Origin: Pseudomonas sp. CFII64
Lineage (GTDB): Bacteria > Pseudomonadota > Gammaproteobacteria > Pseudomonadales > Pseudomonadaceae
DNA: 64,000 bases
NCBI RefSeq assembly: GCF_000416235.1
Contig: NZ_ATLO01000042.1
Location: 1 to 64,000, forward strand
Direction: 5' to 3'
Under the pieces are notes generated by a model that did not search any database, was not told the origin of the DNA, and saw only the letters and a list, made by a program, of their open reading frames with translations. How positions within the stretch are numbered: position 1 is the first letter of the stretch; every line of letters starts with the position of its first letter. The position numbers were made by a program, and so were the translations under genes. Below, piece after piece: positions 1 to 8,827 of this stretch.

Positions 1-175
1 CTTTGGCCGCAGCATCGGCAGCCGCCTTGGCGGCAGCATCAGCAGCCGCTTGGGCCGCAGCCTCTGCCGCAGCTTGAGCCGCGGCCTGTGCGGCAGCGGC
101 TTTCGTCAGCCGCCGCTTTGGCCGCAGCATCGGCAGCCGCCTTGGCGGCAGCATCAGCAGCCGCTTGGGCCGCAG
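1..175 (-). repeat. Direct repeat encoding an alanine-rich helix
   Basis: Bases 1-60 are identical to bases 116-175, an offset of 115. Both copies encode Ala-Ala-Ala-X tetrads with X alternating Asp, Lys, Gln or Glu. An offset of 115 is not a multiple of three. Removing the one extra base that breaks the reading frame makes it 114, or 38 codons, so repeat phase and reading frame both point to the same indel. Confidence 0.85.
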
Positions 176-1811
176 CAGCTTCCGCCGCAGCAATCTCGGC
201 AGGCGTTGGGCCGGGTGGCGTGGGTGGCGGCGTGATGACTGTGCCATTAACGCCGCTGATGGTTAGCGTACCGCCCGCAGTGGGCACCCCTTCTTGATAG
301 ACCTGTCCGGTGCCAGTGGCGAGACCTGCACTGTTGTCGTTGGCCGTCAGGGTAATGTCTCCTGCGAAACGAATCAGGGAATTGACGTAAATATTATTGC
401 CAGCCTGGGCCGTCAGGCTCACCCCAGTGTTGGTATTTTCGAAGCCGGTATAGAACCTAATGTTGTTGCTGGCCTGTAGCACCACGTTGCTGGTGGCGTT
501 TTTCAGCAGATCGGAATCAATTTCAGTGGATTCGTCAGGGTCGTTGGCAAAGGCTGATACATCGCTCAGGGTCTTGGAGGTGCCCGCCTCCGGCGTGTTT
601 ACCGTGATGTCCTTCGGGTCGAGCAACCAGGTACCGCTTTGGCCCTTCGCAGCACGGGTATCGACCCGTGCGCCTGTCACGTCGAGCACATTGGCTGAGG
701 TTTCGACAAAGCCGCCGTCACCGGACGAAGCACCGCCACGGGCCGATATCGCACCGTAAACCCGCGCCGTCTGCGAACCCCAGACGATCACCCTGCCCCC
801 CTTGCCACTGGTCAAGGCGTCAGCCGATATCTGCGCATCCTTGCTGACATAGGCTTGCCGGGCGTTCTGGACCGCCGGATTCTTGCCTTGATAGTCGCCG
901 CCGACCAACACCGTCCCGCCGCCTGACTTGCCGCTGGCATCAACTCGCGCGTCGGCCATCAAGCCTACCTGTTCGCCGAGCACCTTGATCTCTCCGCCCT
1001 GGCCTGCGCCGGTAGCAGTGGTGCTGCTGCCGGCTTCCAGCAAGGTCGTGCGGCTGGCCTTCAAGACAATCTTGCCGTTCTCGCCGACGGAGGCACTGTT
1101 GGCATTGACCGTGCCGCGCTGGTTCACGAGCGCGCCGTAAATGCCGACCGTACCGCCCTGGGCAATGATGCTGCCCAGGTTCAGGGCCTGGTCATCGGTG
1201 GCCGATACCACCACATGCATGCCGGGATTACTGGAGTCGACCAACTGCACCGAATGACCCGCCGCGAGCATTGTTTCGCCCTGCGGCGTGTTGATGATGC
1301 CGGTGTTGGTCACATCCGGCGCGATCAGGTAGACCTGGCCGCCGGAGGGCGTGGTGATTGCCCCGTGGTTGGAAACTGCCCCGGCAAAACCCTCCGCGGC
1401 GAAACGATTATTGCCAGAGAGGAAGTCACTGTTGGACATCGCCAGGCTCGACGCCACCAGGCCAGCCACGTTGATCTGCGAATTGGCGCCGAACAGGATG
1501 CCGTTAGGGTTGATCAAAAACACCCGGCCATTGGACTGCAGCGTCCCCAGTATCACGCTGGGGTCTTGACCGGTGATTCGGTTGAGCACGCTGCTGTTGC
1601 CGCTCTGCTGGAGGAACCTCACCATCTCGCCCTGGGCGACGGAAAAGCTCGACCAGTTGATGATCGCATTGGGGCTGTTGGTGATCGTCAGCTGGTTGCC
1701 CTGCTGCGCGAAGCTGACCTGGCCGTTCACGACGACAGGATTGAGCGGGGCCGCCATGCCGTTGCCGGCGGCAACCAGGCACGCGCCGATAAGGGTGATT
1801 TTTATTTTCAT
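1..1811 (-). CDS. TpsA-type two-partner secretion exoprotein (filamentous haemagglutinin N-terminal domain), frameshifted and cut by the window edge
   Basis: This is the secreted partner of a two-partner secretion system, exported by the TpsB gene just upstream. The start ATG at 1811 follows a GAGG ribosome site and encodes a signal peptide ending near AGNGMAA. Residues of about 25-300 form the TPS haemagglutination-activity domain, with the family motif NPNGILFG near residue 102, followed by glycine-rich beta-helix-like sequence. A proline-rich linker near residue 530 leads into an alanine-rich tract with AAAD/AAAK/AAAQ periodicity. The frame then meets a stop at 39-41. Removing one base near 103-105 restores the Ala-rich frame to the window edge, so this is a frameshift, a sequencing error or a slippage site. 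The true 3' end is not visible. Confidence 0.85.
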
Positions 1812-1818
1812 GACATCC

Positions 1819-3402
1819 TCAAAACGACAGGCTCAAGCGGGCATGCAGGCGATTATCACCGCGCTCGGTCTCACTGGCCTCGGCGTGCAGAACGTGACCG
1901 TAGTCGACCTGTAGGTTCAGATTGCGGCGATACGCCACCCGCACGCCGAGTCCAGCACTGCTCAAGGCGACATGGGTGAATTCGCCGGGCAAAGCGTGGT
2001 TACGCGTCAGGTATGCAGTGTCGTAGAACGCCAGCGCGCGACACTGCCAGCTGCCACCGCCACAAATCGGCGGCGTATAGGCCTCAAGGTTGCTGCTGAT
2101 GCCCGAGTCATTGGACACCTCACGCTCATGGAAACCGCGCACCGACATGGCCCCGCCTGCGCCAAACTGCTCGCCCGGAATCAGCGCATCGTGGCTGTAT
2201 TGCCCGTTCAGCACACCGCGCAACTGCCAGTCAGCCGGCAGCGCCTGGGTGATGTTGGCCGCCAGACGCAATGCGCTGTAATCGTCTCGGGCGTCGGTAC
2301 GTGCCAGATCGAAATCGCTCTGCTGACCACGGGAGCCACCGGCCAGGTTATGCACCAGGGTGACGGCGAAATTGGCATCGCCATCCAGACGCACCCAAGT
2401 GCCCTGGTAACCCAGGCTGAGGGGATGCACGGTGATGTCGTTGCCGAGTTGTACATCTTCGGCTTCAAGGTTGTTTTTGTAGGCCTTGTAGTCGATGCCA
2501 TACACGATCTTGGACTGGTAGTTACCGTCCGTGGCCAGGTTATGGTTATAGCGCCCGCCAAAGATCGTGCCTTTGCCGCTGACCGCAAGATCAAAAATAC
2601 CGGCCGTGACCAGACCGTTGTCCACGTCCGAGTAGCTGGTGAAGAAGTCCAGAGAATCGCCCAGCTCATATAAAGGCAGGTGATAGCCAAGTGCATAGAC
2701 GCTGACTCGCTCGGGCTTCTCGAGCGTGGTGGTGTATTGCAGGCTCATGACCTGATCGCGACCGAACAGGTTCGCGTTCTGAAGGACCGCGCCCACATAG
2801 GTCTTGCCGGTTTCCTCGGTGCCACTGTTATCCATGTTGAGCGATGCGCTCCATGGCGACTCGTCCGTGACTTGCAGCTCGGCATCAACTGCGGCCTGTG
2901 AATCACTGTCTTTGAGCTTCATCACGGTCTGTTTGGCCGGATTTTCGTTCGCCAGCTTCAGGCTTTTGGAAATCGCCGTCAGGTCAGGCGTCTGGCCCTC
3001 CCTGAGGCCCGGCAAGGCATAGCGGACATTGTCGTTGCTGAAATGCTGATTGCCCGCGATCCTGACCTGACCGATACGAGCTTCCACGACCTGAAAGACC
3101 ACTACCCCACCGTTCAACTCCTGCTCGGGAAGGTCAACACGAACCAGTTGATATCCGCGCCGGTGATAGGCGGCTTCCAACGCCTCCTGGGCCTTGACCA
3201 CATCGCCAAAATCACGCTGGCGACCCATGAAGCCCGCAACACTGTGATCAAGCTCCTGAACTGGCAACAGGGTATTGCCGCGCACGTCGAACTTGTTGAT
3301 ATCGAAACGGGGGGAAGCGGACGCAACTTCATCGGCAGCGGCAAGACTGGCGCATGCAGCCAATGAGGCAGGCACCAGAAACAGCAACGAGCGGTAGGTC
3401 AT
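1819..3402 (-). CDS. TpsB-type outer-membrane transporter (ShlB/FhaC/HecB family)
   Basis: This 527-residue protein is the outer-membrane pore that exports and folds the adjacent TpsA protein. A signal peptide (cleavage near SLAAA) is followed by POTRA-type periplasmic sequence to about residue 200 and then a beta-barrel with alternating strands. The conserved VRGF motif of loop 6 (VRGFHERE) lies near residue 420, and the protein ends in a C-terminal phenylalanine (SLSF), as in outer-membrane barrels. The length fits the 520-590 residues usual for the family. The stop is 7 bases before the TpsA start, so the pair is cotranscribed. The substrate is inferred from this arrangement only. Confidence 0.93.
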   Translation of the reverse strand: MTYRSLLFLVPASLAACASLAAADEVASASPRFDINKFDVRGNTLLPVQELDHSVAGFMGRQRDFGDVVKAQEALEAAYHRRGYQLVRVDLPEQELNGGVVVFQVVEARIGQVRIAGNQHFSNDNVRYALPGLREGQTPDLTAISKSLKLANENPAKQTVMKLKDSDSQAAVDAELQVTDESPWSASLNMDNSGTEETGKTYVGAVLQNANLFGRDQVMSLQYTTTLEKPERVSVYALGYHLPLYELGDSLDFFTSYSDVDNGLVTAGIFDLAVSGKGTIFGGRYNHNLATDGNYQSKIVYGIDYKAYKNNLEAEDVQLGNDITVHPLSLGYQGTWVRLDGDANFAVTLVHNLAGGSRGQQSDFDLARTDARDDYSALRLAANITQALPADWQLRGVLNGQYSHDALIPGEQFGAGGAMSVRGFHEREVSNDSGISSNLEAYTPPICGGGSWQCRALAFYDTAYLTRNHALPGEFTHVALSSAGLGVRVAYRRNLNLQVDYGHVLHAEASETERGDNRLHARLSLSF

Positions 3403-3653
3403 TGTCAGGCCCTTGGGCAGCAGTTAGATACGCAAATACTCAAATACGCACTGCATGCCGAGCCTGCAGGGGGTTTTCTCTTACACAGTCTAGCCGGTGT
3501 AATATCAAACTGGAATCACCCGGACACTGTGCCGACGATTGGCATTTCGAGTCATCAGCGAAGATTGCACCTGCAAACATTCCAGCTCTACGTAAAACCG
3601 CTCCTCAGATTGTGTTCCGACCGCGTCAGCTCTCGCCAAGTCCGCGAAATGAA

Positions 3654-3681
3654 GGTGGCGGCTGCTTTCGCAAGCGCCACC
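3654..3681 (-). terminator. Candidate hairpin downstream of the isochorismatase-family gene
   Basis: GGTGGCG (3654-3660) pairs with CGCCACC (3675-3681), 12 bases beyond the stop of the gene ending at 3693. No clear T-run follows on the minus strand, so a terminator role is uncertain. The rest of 3403-3692 shows no gene that I can support. Confidence 0.35.
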
Positions 3682-3692
3682 TCCGTCATTTA

Positions 3693-4349
3693 TCAGCTAC
3701 GTGAGTCGTCGTGGCTCGCTTCCTTTACAGTCTTTTCGGCGTTAAAACCGTCGGAGTTCTCGAAGACGCCCATAAAGCCGGGGACAGTAGCCTCTCGCGA
3801 CCAGTCGCGCTGGAGCTCGCAGTACATCTGCACTCGGCTGATAAGCTTCGCGCCCGCCTGCTCGATTCGGCGTAACGCCGCCTCATGTGCGGCGAGCGAT
3901 GTGCCGCCGACCGCATCAATCGGCACGTAGACCTCGTAACCTTCCTGGATAGCGTCGAGCACAGGGAACGTCAGACAAGCTTCGGTCCAGAGCGCGGTCA
4001 TAATGAGCTTCCGGCGCCCGATCGCTTTGACCGCCTGCTTGAACTCAGTGTCCTCCCAGCTATTGATCGAGGTGCGGTCATATGTCGGCAGATGGCCGAG
4101 TACCTCCTGTAGCTCGCGGATAGGCGGCTTGTTGCGGCCGGTCGCGACGTTGACGGTCGAATGAATAATAGGAAGGTTGTAATTGACGGCGGCCTTGGCG
4201 ACGCTCGTGATGTTAAAAATGAGTTCTTCGCGTGACATTGAACGGATCGAGGAGACCTGGATCGGTTGGTAGTCGATGATGATGAGCGCCGAGTTCTCGG
4301 GCGACAAGAGTTGGTCGGTATGAGGGTTACGGATAATTTCGCTTGTCAT
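3693..4349 (-). CDS. Isochorismatase-family cysteine hydrolase, YcaC-like
   Basis: This 218-residue protein belongs to the isochorismatase-like hydrolase fold, which usually hydrolyses amides or related bonds in the cytoplasm. The catalytic Asp is seen in ALIIIDYQ (D26) and the nucleophilic Cys in ALWTEACLTFP (C125), followed by a YcaC-like VDAVGGTS segment. The start ATG at 4349 has an AAGGA ribosome site 8 bases upstream. A LysR gene is divergent, 230 bases away, and is the likely regulator. The natural substrate cannot be read from the sequence; YcaC proteins themselves are poorly defined functionally. Confidence 0.85.
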   Translation of the reverse strand: MTSEIIRNPHTDQLLSPENSALIIIDYQPIQVSSIRSMSREELIFNITSVAKAAVNYNLPIIHSTVNVATGRNKPPIRELQEVLGHLPTYDRTSINSWEDTEFKQAVKAIGRRKLIMTALWTEACLTFPVLDAIQEGYEVYVPIDAVGGTSLAAHEAALRRIEQAGAKLISRVQMYCELQRDWSREATVPGFMGVFENSDGFNAEKTVKEASHDDSRS

Positions 4350-4577
4350 TGCAAGGTCCTTTTATTGGTTGTGATGCACGCGTGTGGGCGGGCCGCAGTC
4401 CATCCGAAAAGATGGGCGACGCCCTCACAACGCCTTCTGATGTAGAGAGCGATTTAGTAGTCCTGGAGACATACGCCCAGTGATGACGTTTCCAGGAAGC
4501 AGGATTGTGCTGTTCCCAAAGCCAATGCAGTAGTAGCATTCCGAGACTAGCTGTGTTGCACAATGGGGAACGCTGAC

Positions 4578-5474
4578 ATGGATATCGAAGAGCTACAGAC
4601 ATTCGTGGAGGTTGCTGATGCCGAGGGAGTTTCGTCTGCGGCGGTCCGCCTGGGCGTGTCCAAATCCATCGTCAGTCGCCGCCTCGCCAGGCTTGAGGCG
4701 GAACTTGGCGTGCAGTTGCTGGCACGATCCACCCGCGGAGCAGCTCTCACGGAAGCCGGGGCCACTTTCCGCGACTATGCGGCCAGGGTCTGCGCCGAGA
4801 TCGATGCGGCCAAGGAAGCGATTCTGCCTCTTGGCGCCCTTCGCGGCCGTTTGCGGATCTCCGTGCCGCTATCTTTCGGCCCTACCCACTTCGCCCCCAT
4901 GCTCGCGGAAATGGCACGACGCCACCCTCAGCTGCAAATCCAGACCTGCTACAGCGATCGTTTTGTAGATCTCATTGCGGAGGGTTTCGATTGTGCGATA
5001 CGGGTTGGCTATCTTGCGGATTCCAACCTCATTGCAAGAGGTATCGGCCCGATTTACACGAAGCTCGTTGCGAGTCCTGACTACATTAAAGCGCATGGGT
5101 CACCTGAGACACCCGACGATATCGTCGAGCATGAGGCCCTTATGCAGAGCACCGAAGCCTGGCAATTCATGGATGGCGCCAAGATCATTACGTTTCGACC
5201 CCAAGGACGCTTCAAGGCCGACAACGGCACAGCGTTAGTCGCCGCTGCCACGGCGGGACTGGGGATTGCGTACCTGCCGGATTGTCTCACCCATGAACAT
5301 GTGACCTCCGGGGCGCTCGTGCCGATCATGACCAACTATCCGCCACCCCCGGCTGGAGCCTACGTCATCCGCCCGCCAAGTCAGCATCCGGCGCGGAAGA
5401 TACGCGTCCTCACCGAACTCCTGATCGAGTCTTTTGGCCAGTCTCCGCACTTTGCGGCAGCCGCCAAGGGGTAA
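4578..5474 (+). CDS. LysR-family transcriptional regulator
   Basis: The 298-residue protein has the LysR winged helix at its N-terminus (MDIEELQTFVEVADAEGVSSAA, then SKSIVSRRLARLE) and a two-lobe substrate-binding domain from about residue 90. The SIVSRRLARLE helix is of the CrgA/AaeR subgroup type. I chose the ATG at 4578 because GGGGAA lies at ribosome-site distance; an in-frame ATG at 4563 is possible. It is divergent from the YcaC-like gene and probably controls it and itself. The effector is unknown. Confidence 0.9.
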   Translation: MDIEELQTFVEVADAEGVSSAAVRLGVSKSIVSRRLARLEAELGVQLLARSTRGAALTEAGATFRDYAARVCAEIDAAKEAILPLGALRGRLRISVPLSFGPTHFAPMLAEMARRHPQLQIQTCYSDRFVDLIAEGFDCAIRVGYLADSNLIARGIGPIYTKLVASPDYIKAHGSPETPDDIVEHEALMQSTEAWQFMDGAKIITFRPQGRFKADNGTALVAAATAGLGIAYLPDCLTHEHVTSGALVPIMTNYPPPPAGAYVIRPPSQHPARKIRVLTELLIESFGQSPHFAAAAKG

Positions 5475-5558
5475 TCAAGCAGTCGGCTCACCTGACGCCT
5501 GCGCCGCATATTGCTGGTTGCCACGCAACCTTTGACCGTCAGCGGCTATTGATACGCA

Positions 5559-6761
5559 TCAAATTCTGCTTTCTTTCACAACGGCATCGCTGCGCCGGCG
5601 CACTTCAGGCTTCAACGCCGTACCAAGTCCATGACCAGTGGGGGCTTGAGCTTGCCCGCCGACAATGTTCGGCAGTTCCGTAACCAGATCTCGATACCAG
5701 GTTGAAATATAGGCTCGCACGACCTCTTGATAAATCGCGGTTGGGGCGTGTATTGCGAGATGCAGGCCCGACATTAAAGCGACTGGCCCAGTACAATCAT
5801 GAGGGGCGATTGGCTTGGTATACGACTCTGCAATCGCTGCAATCTTTCGCGCCTCGGTTATTCCTCCACACCATGACAAATCAAGCATTACAACGTCTAA
5901 AGCACCAGCTTCCAACATTTCGCGAAATGAAATGGCACCGGCAAGTGTCTCACTGCCACAGATAGGAACGTTAACGCGACGTCGCAAATCTGCAAGGGCC
6001 TTTGCATCATCCATTTTGTTTATTGGGTCTTCAACCCAGAAGACATTATAATCTTCCAGTGCACGGCATATACGTTCGGCAGCATGCGTACTCCACAAAC
6101 TGTGCAGTTCGCACATGATTTCAATTTTGTCCCCCACCGCGTCTCTAACTTTGCGGAAAGGTTCCAGACCCGCTTTCAGGTGTTCCAACGTGATGACATG
6201 ACCGCCGGACGCCCCAGCGTAAATGTCGAACGGCCAGATTTTCATAGCCGCGTAGCCCTCGCTAATCAAGCTCTCAGCCAATGCTCCAGCATCTTGGGTG
6301 AAAGCGATCTGGTCATCATAAGGACCGCTCACTTGGTCTTTCTCACCGACAACCCGGCGAGCACTGCTGGCGCTGTTATAAGCATAACCTGCACATGTGT
6401 TATAAACAGGAACTTGCAATCGGGATGCCCCACCGAGCGCTTCATGGATTGGCACACCATGCCGCTGCCCTTTCAAGTCCCAGAGCGCGATGTCAATTGC
6501 ACTTGCGGCTCGAACTTCAGCGCCTGAACTATGGAAACCAATATAGGGAGTCAGCAGCTTTCGCGAAATCGATTCTATACGCCGCGAATCCTCGCCCAGT
6601 AAGCCAGGCGCAATTTGTTCGTGAATGGCTGCCTCTACCGCCTGCGCACCCCTGAACGTTTCTCCGAGGCCGATCAATCCTTCGGTGGTTTCCAACTCCA
6701 CCCAGATCAAATTTGGACGCTCACTGATTCTGATTGTGCGGACAGTCGTTATCTTGGACAA
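5559..6761 (-). CDS. Mandelate racemase/muconate lactonizing enzyme family protein (sugar-acid dehydratase-like)
   Basis: This 400-residue enolase-superfamily enzyme would abstract a proton alpha to a carboxylate. Visible residues are K174 (AAMKIWPFD), metal ligands E218 (in CELH), E244 (FWVEDP) and E270 (GSETLAG), and the H321-D322 dyad (APHDCTGPV). The Glu-x-His and late His-Asp pattern resembles acid-sugar dehydratases such as the RspA/ManD or galactonate-type groups. No ATG lies near the conserved N-terminus; translation appears to begin at TTG 6761 behind AAGGTGAG. It lies 94 bases downstream of a DapA-family aldolase on the same strand, which suggests one dehydration-then-cleavage pathway. 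The exact substrate is unknown. Confidence 0.87.
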   Translation of the reverse strand: MSKITTVRTIRISERPNLIWVELETTEGLIGLGETFRGAQAVEAAIHEQIAPGLLGEDSRRIESISRKLLTPYIGFHSSGAEVRAASAIDIALWDLKGQRHGVPIHEALGGASRLQVPVYNTCAGYAYNSASSARRVVGEKDQVSGPYDDQIAFTQDAGALAESLISEGYAAMKIWPFDIYAGASGGHVITLEHLKAGLEPFRKVRDAVGDKIEIMCELHSLWSTHAAERICRALEDYNVFWVEDPINKMDDAKALADLRRRVNVPICGSETLAGAISFREMLEAGALDVVMLDLSWCGGITEARKIAAIAESYTKPIAPHDCTGPVALMSGLHLAIHAPTAIYQEVVRAYISTWYRDLVTELPNIVGGQAQAPTGHGLGTALKPEVRRRSDAVVKESRI

Positions 6762-6855
6762 AATTAAATCTCACCTTGTTGTATTTATATAAGAATCATC
6801 TCTCAGATATTCATAGAAGCAAACGTCGGCGTGCGCGCCACCACTCACCACGCAT

Positions 6856-7770
6856 TCAATCGATCAGCTTCCATTGACGCAGCAATTTTTCCAGCTCAAC
6901 TGCAGCCGGTGTCGTGAGAGGCCACGCAGATGGAGGGCGGGCGGCACCACAGTCGTTACCCATAAGCTGCAAAGCAGCTTTAACAACAGTTACGTTTGCA
7001 CCGTTATTCTCGGCTGACCTTAGTTCTTCAAACGGCAACATCTCGTTGATCAAATTGCGCGCCACATCGAACCGGGAGCTTTCCAGCGCCTTATGAATTT
7101 CAACGGAACGTTCAGGAGCAACGTTGATCAGGCCGGACGTGAAGCCACGCGCGCCCACTGCGTAGAATGCTGGTGCCCATGTTTCTGCCAGTCCACCGAC
7201 CCAGGCCAGATCCAGATCTTTCGTTCGACGAATCGCCTCTGCCAGAAGCATAGGCGTCGGTGACGCCCACTTGATTCCCATAACCTGAGGTAGGCGACAA
7301 AGTTCCTCAATTGCCGCAAGGCCTATGTTCTCGTTCCGCAGGTATAGAACCAATGGCAGACCATCACCCGCAACCGCTATTGCCTTGACGTATTCCAGGA
7401 AGCCTCTTGGCGATGAAAAAGGGTCTGGCGGCTGGTGAATCATCAACGCAGCGGCAGCATGCGTACGAGCATGAACCGCAAGAGAGCAAGCGTCCTGGAT
7501 GTTTTTACCCACACCTGCAATCAAGGGGACACGCCCGGCGATCAACTCGGCACTGATTTCCAGTGACCTTATTGATTCCTCTTGAGTGAGAGCATAGAAC
7601 TCGCTGGTATTCCCATTAGTTACCAGCGCGTGCACACCTGCTTCGATAGCCCTGTCCACGACAGGCCTGAGCCGGGCTCCATCAACTTTATTATTAACGT
7701 CAAAAGGTGTCACCAGGATCCCTGAGATACCGTCCAGCGCCTCTCGAAGAGATGTACACCGATTTTCCAT
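6856..7770 (-). CDS. Dihydrodipicolinate synthase/N-acetylneuraminate lyase family protein
   Basis: This 304-residue class I aldolase-fold enzyme has the Schiff-base Lys at K167 (VMGIKWAS) and the catalytic Tyr at Y143 (LVLYLRN). The carboxylate-binding loop reads NGNTSEF at residues 52-58, as in keto-sugar-acid aldolases and dehydratases rather than true DapA. The start ATG at 7770 follows AGGAG. With the neighbouring enolase-superfamily enzyme it probably forms a sugar-acid catabolic pair (dehydration to a 2-keto-3-deoxy acid, then aldol cleavage or further dehydration). A LysR gene is divergent, 127 bases away, and is the likely regulator. The assignment to lysine biosynthesis is rejected because of context. 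Confidence 0.87.
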   Translation of the reverse strand: MENRCTSLREALDGISGILVTPFDVNNKVDGARLRPVVDRAIEAGVHALVTNGNTSEFYALTQEESIRSLEISAELIAGRVPLIAGVGKNIQDACSLAVHARTHAAAALMIHQPPDPFSSPRGFLEYVKAIAVAGDGLPLVLYLRNENIGLAAIEELCRLPQVMGIKWASPTPMLLAEAIRRTKDLDLAWVGGLAETWAPAFYAVGARGFTSGLINVAPERSVEIHKALESSRFDVARNLINEMLPFEELRSAENNGANVTVVKAALQLMGNDCGAARPPSAWPLTTPAAVELEKLLRQWKLID

Positions 7771-7897
7771 GATGACTCCTGAAGGTTAGGTTCTCGCCGC
7801 ACAAAGCGTTGCATTTGCGGCATCGCAGATAGTCTAATCAGTATCGTTGTGGCGCCTCTAGCGCTCGTTGAGCATCCACCAATGCGGATTAAGCATC

Positions 7898-8794
7898 ATG
7901 CTGCAGATTTCTCATCTCAGGTGTTTCGTGACTGTCGCAACAGAGTTGCATTTCGGTCGTGCAGCCCAGCGGCTGAACATGACTCAGGCCCCTCTGAGTC
8001 GTCAGATACAGGCCTTGGAGCACACGCTGGGACTCAGCCTCTTCTTCCGCGATAGACGAGCGGTTCAGCTCACTCCGGCTGGGGTTGGATTTTTGCCAGA
8101 AGCCCGGGACATTCTCCTGCGATGTGAGTTGGCCATGATTGCCGCCCGGCGTGCTGCCAAGGGAGAGGCTGGCACGGTGCGATTGGGGTTTATAGCGGCC
8201 GCACGCTTCAAGGTATTTCCGGTGATCGTTTCAGAGGCCAGTAAATCCTTGAGCAGCATCAACATTGAGCTGAAAGAAATTTCAACGCTTGAACAACAGG
8301 AGGCTTTAGTAAGCAAACGCATCGATCTTGGCCTTATACGCCCAGACAAGTTTAATCGTGAAATTGAAACTGTTTGCGTACTTCGTGAACCATTTGTCCT
8401 TGCCGTCCATACCAGCAATCCATTGAGCTGGAGGGAGAACATAAGCGTCATGGATTTACACCAACAGCCATTTATCATGTATTCGCCGTCAGAAGGACGG
8501 TATTCCTTCGAGATTCTCTCGGGGATTTTTCGAACTAAAAATATTGAACCTGATTATGTTCAATATTTATATCAGACTCATACCATACTTTCCCTGGTAG
8601 ATATCGGGATGGGCAGCGCCCTCGTGCCTGAAAGCGCGCAGCACACCAAGACGGACAATGTGGTATTCAGACAAGTGGATCTAGGAAACGCTCAGGTAGA
8701 GTTACACCTGGCTTGGCGCAAAGGCGAGATTGACCCGGTCACCCTAAAATTCAAATCATTTGTACTGGAACATTTCCCTGCACGGGATAGCTAA
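7898..8794 (+). CDS. LysR-family transcriptional regulator
   Basis: The 298-residue protein carries the CatM/BenM-like N-terminus (LQISHLRCFVTVATELHFGRAAQRLNMTQAPLSRQI, read in parts) with a TQAPLSRQIQALE recognition helix, followed by a substrate-binding domain. The ATG at 7898 is preferred over an upstream in-frame TTG at 7868 because the family begins at this point. It is divergent from the aldolase/dehydratase operon, which it probably activates in response to a pathway intermediate. The substrate-binding region does not allow the effector to be named. Confidence 0.92.
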   Translation: MLQISHLRCFVTVATELHFGRAAQRLNMTQAPLSRQIQALEHTLGLSLFFRDRRAVQLTPAGVGFLPEARDILLRCELAMIAARRAAKGEAGTVRLGFIAAARFKVFPVIVSEASKSLSSINIELKEISTLEQQEALVSKRIDLGLIRPDKFNREIETVCVLREPFVLAVHTSNPLSWRENISVMDLHQQPFIMYSPSEGRYSFEILSGIFRTKNIEPDYVQYLYQTHTILSLVDIGMGSALVPESAQHTKTDNVVFRQVDLGNAQVELHLAWRKGEIDPVTLKFKSFVLEHFPARDS

Positions 8795-8827
8795 GCACTT
8801 CAGCGTTTTGGTGGAAGGCCCGGCGAC

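Noticed and set aside
50..3366. Long plus-strand open frames across the TpsA/TpsB genes (for example 1215-1979 and 1972-2673)
   Set aside because: They are antisense to clearly recognised genes, show no family features and reflect high GC third positions of the real frame.
3529..3930. Plus-strand frame across the hairpin and the 3' end of the YcaC-like gene
   Set aside because: It overlaps a recognised gene on the other strand, has no ribosome site and no recognisable motif.
7868..7897. TTG start that would add 10 residues to the LysR gene at 7898
   Set aside because: The family N-terminus begins at the ATG, and the extension has no conserved residues.
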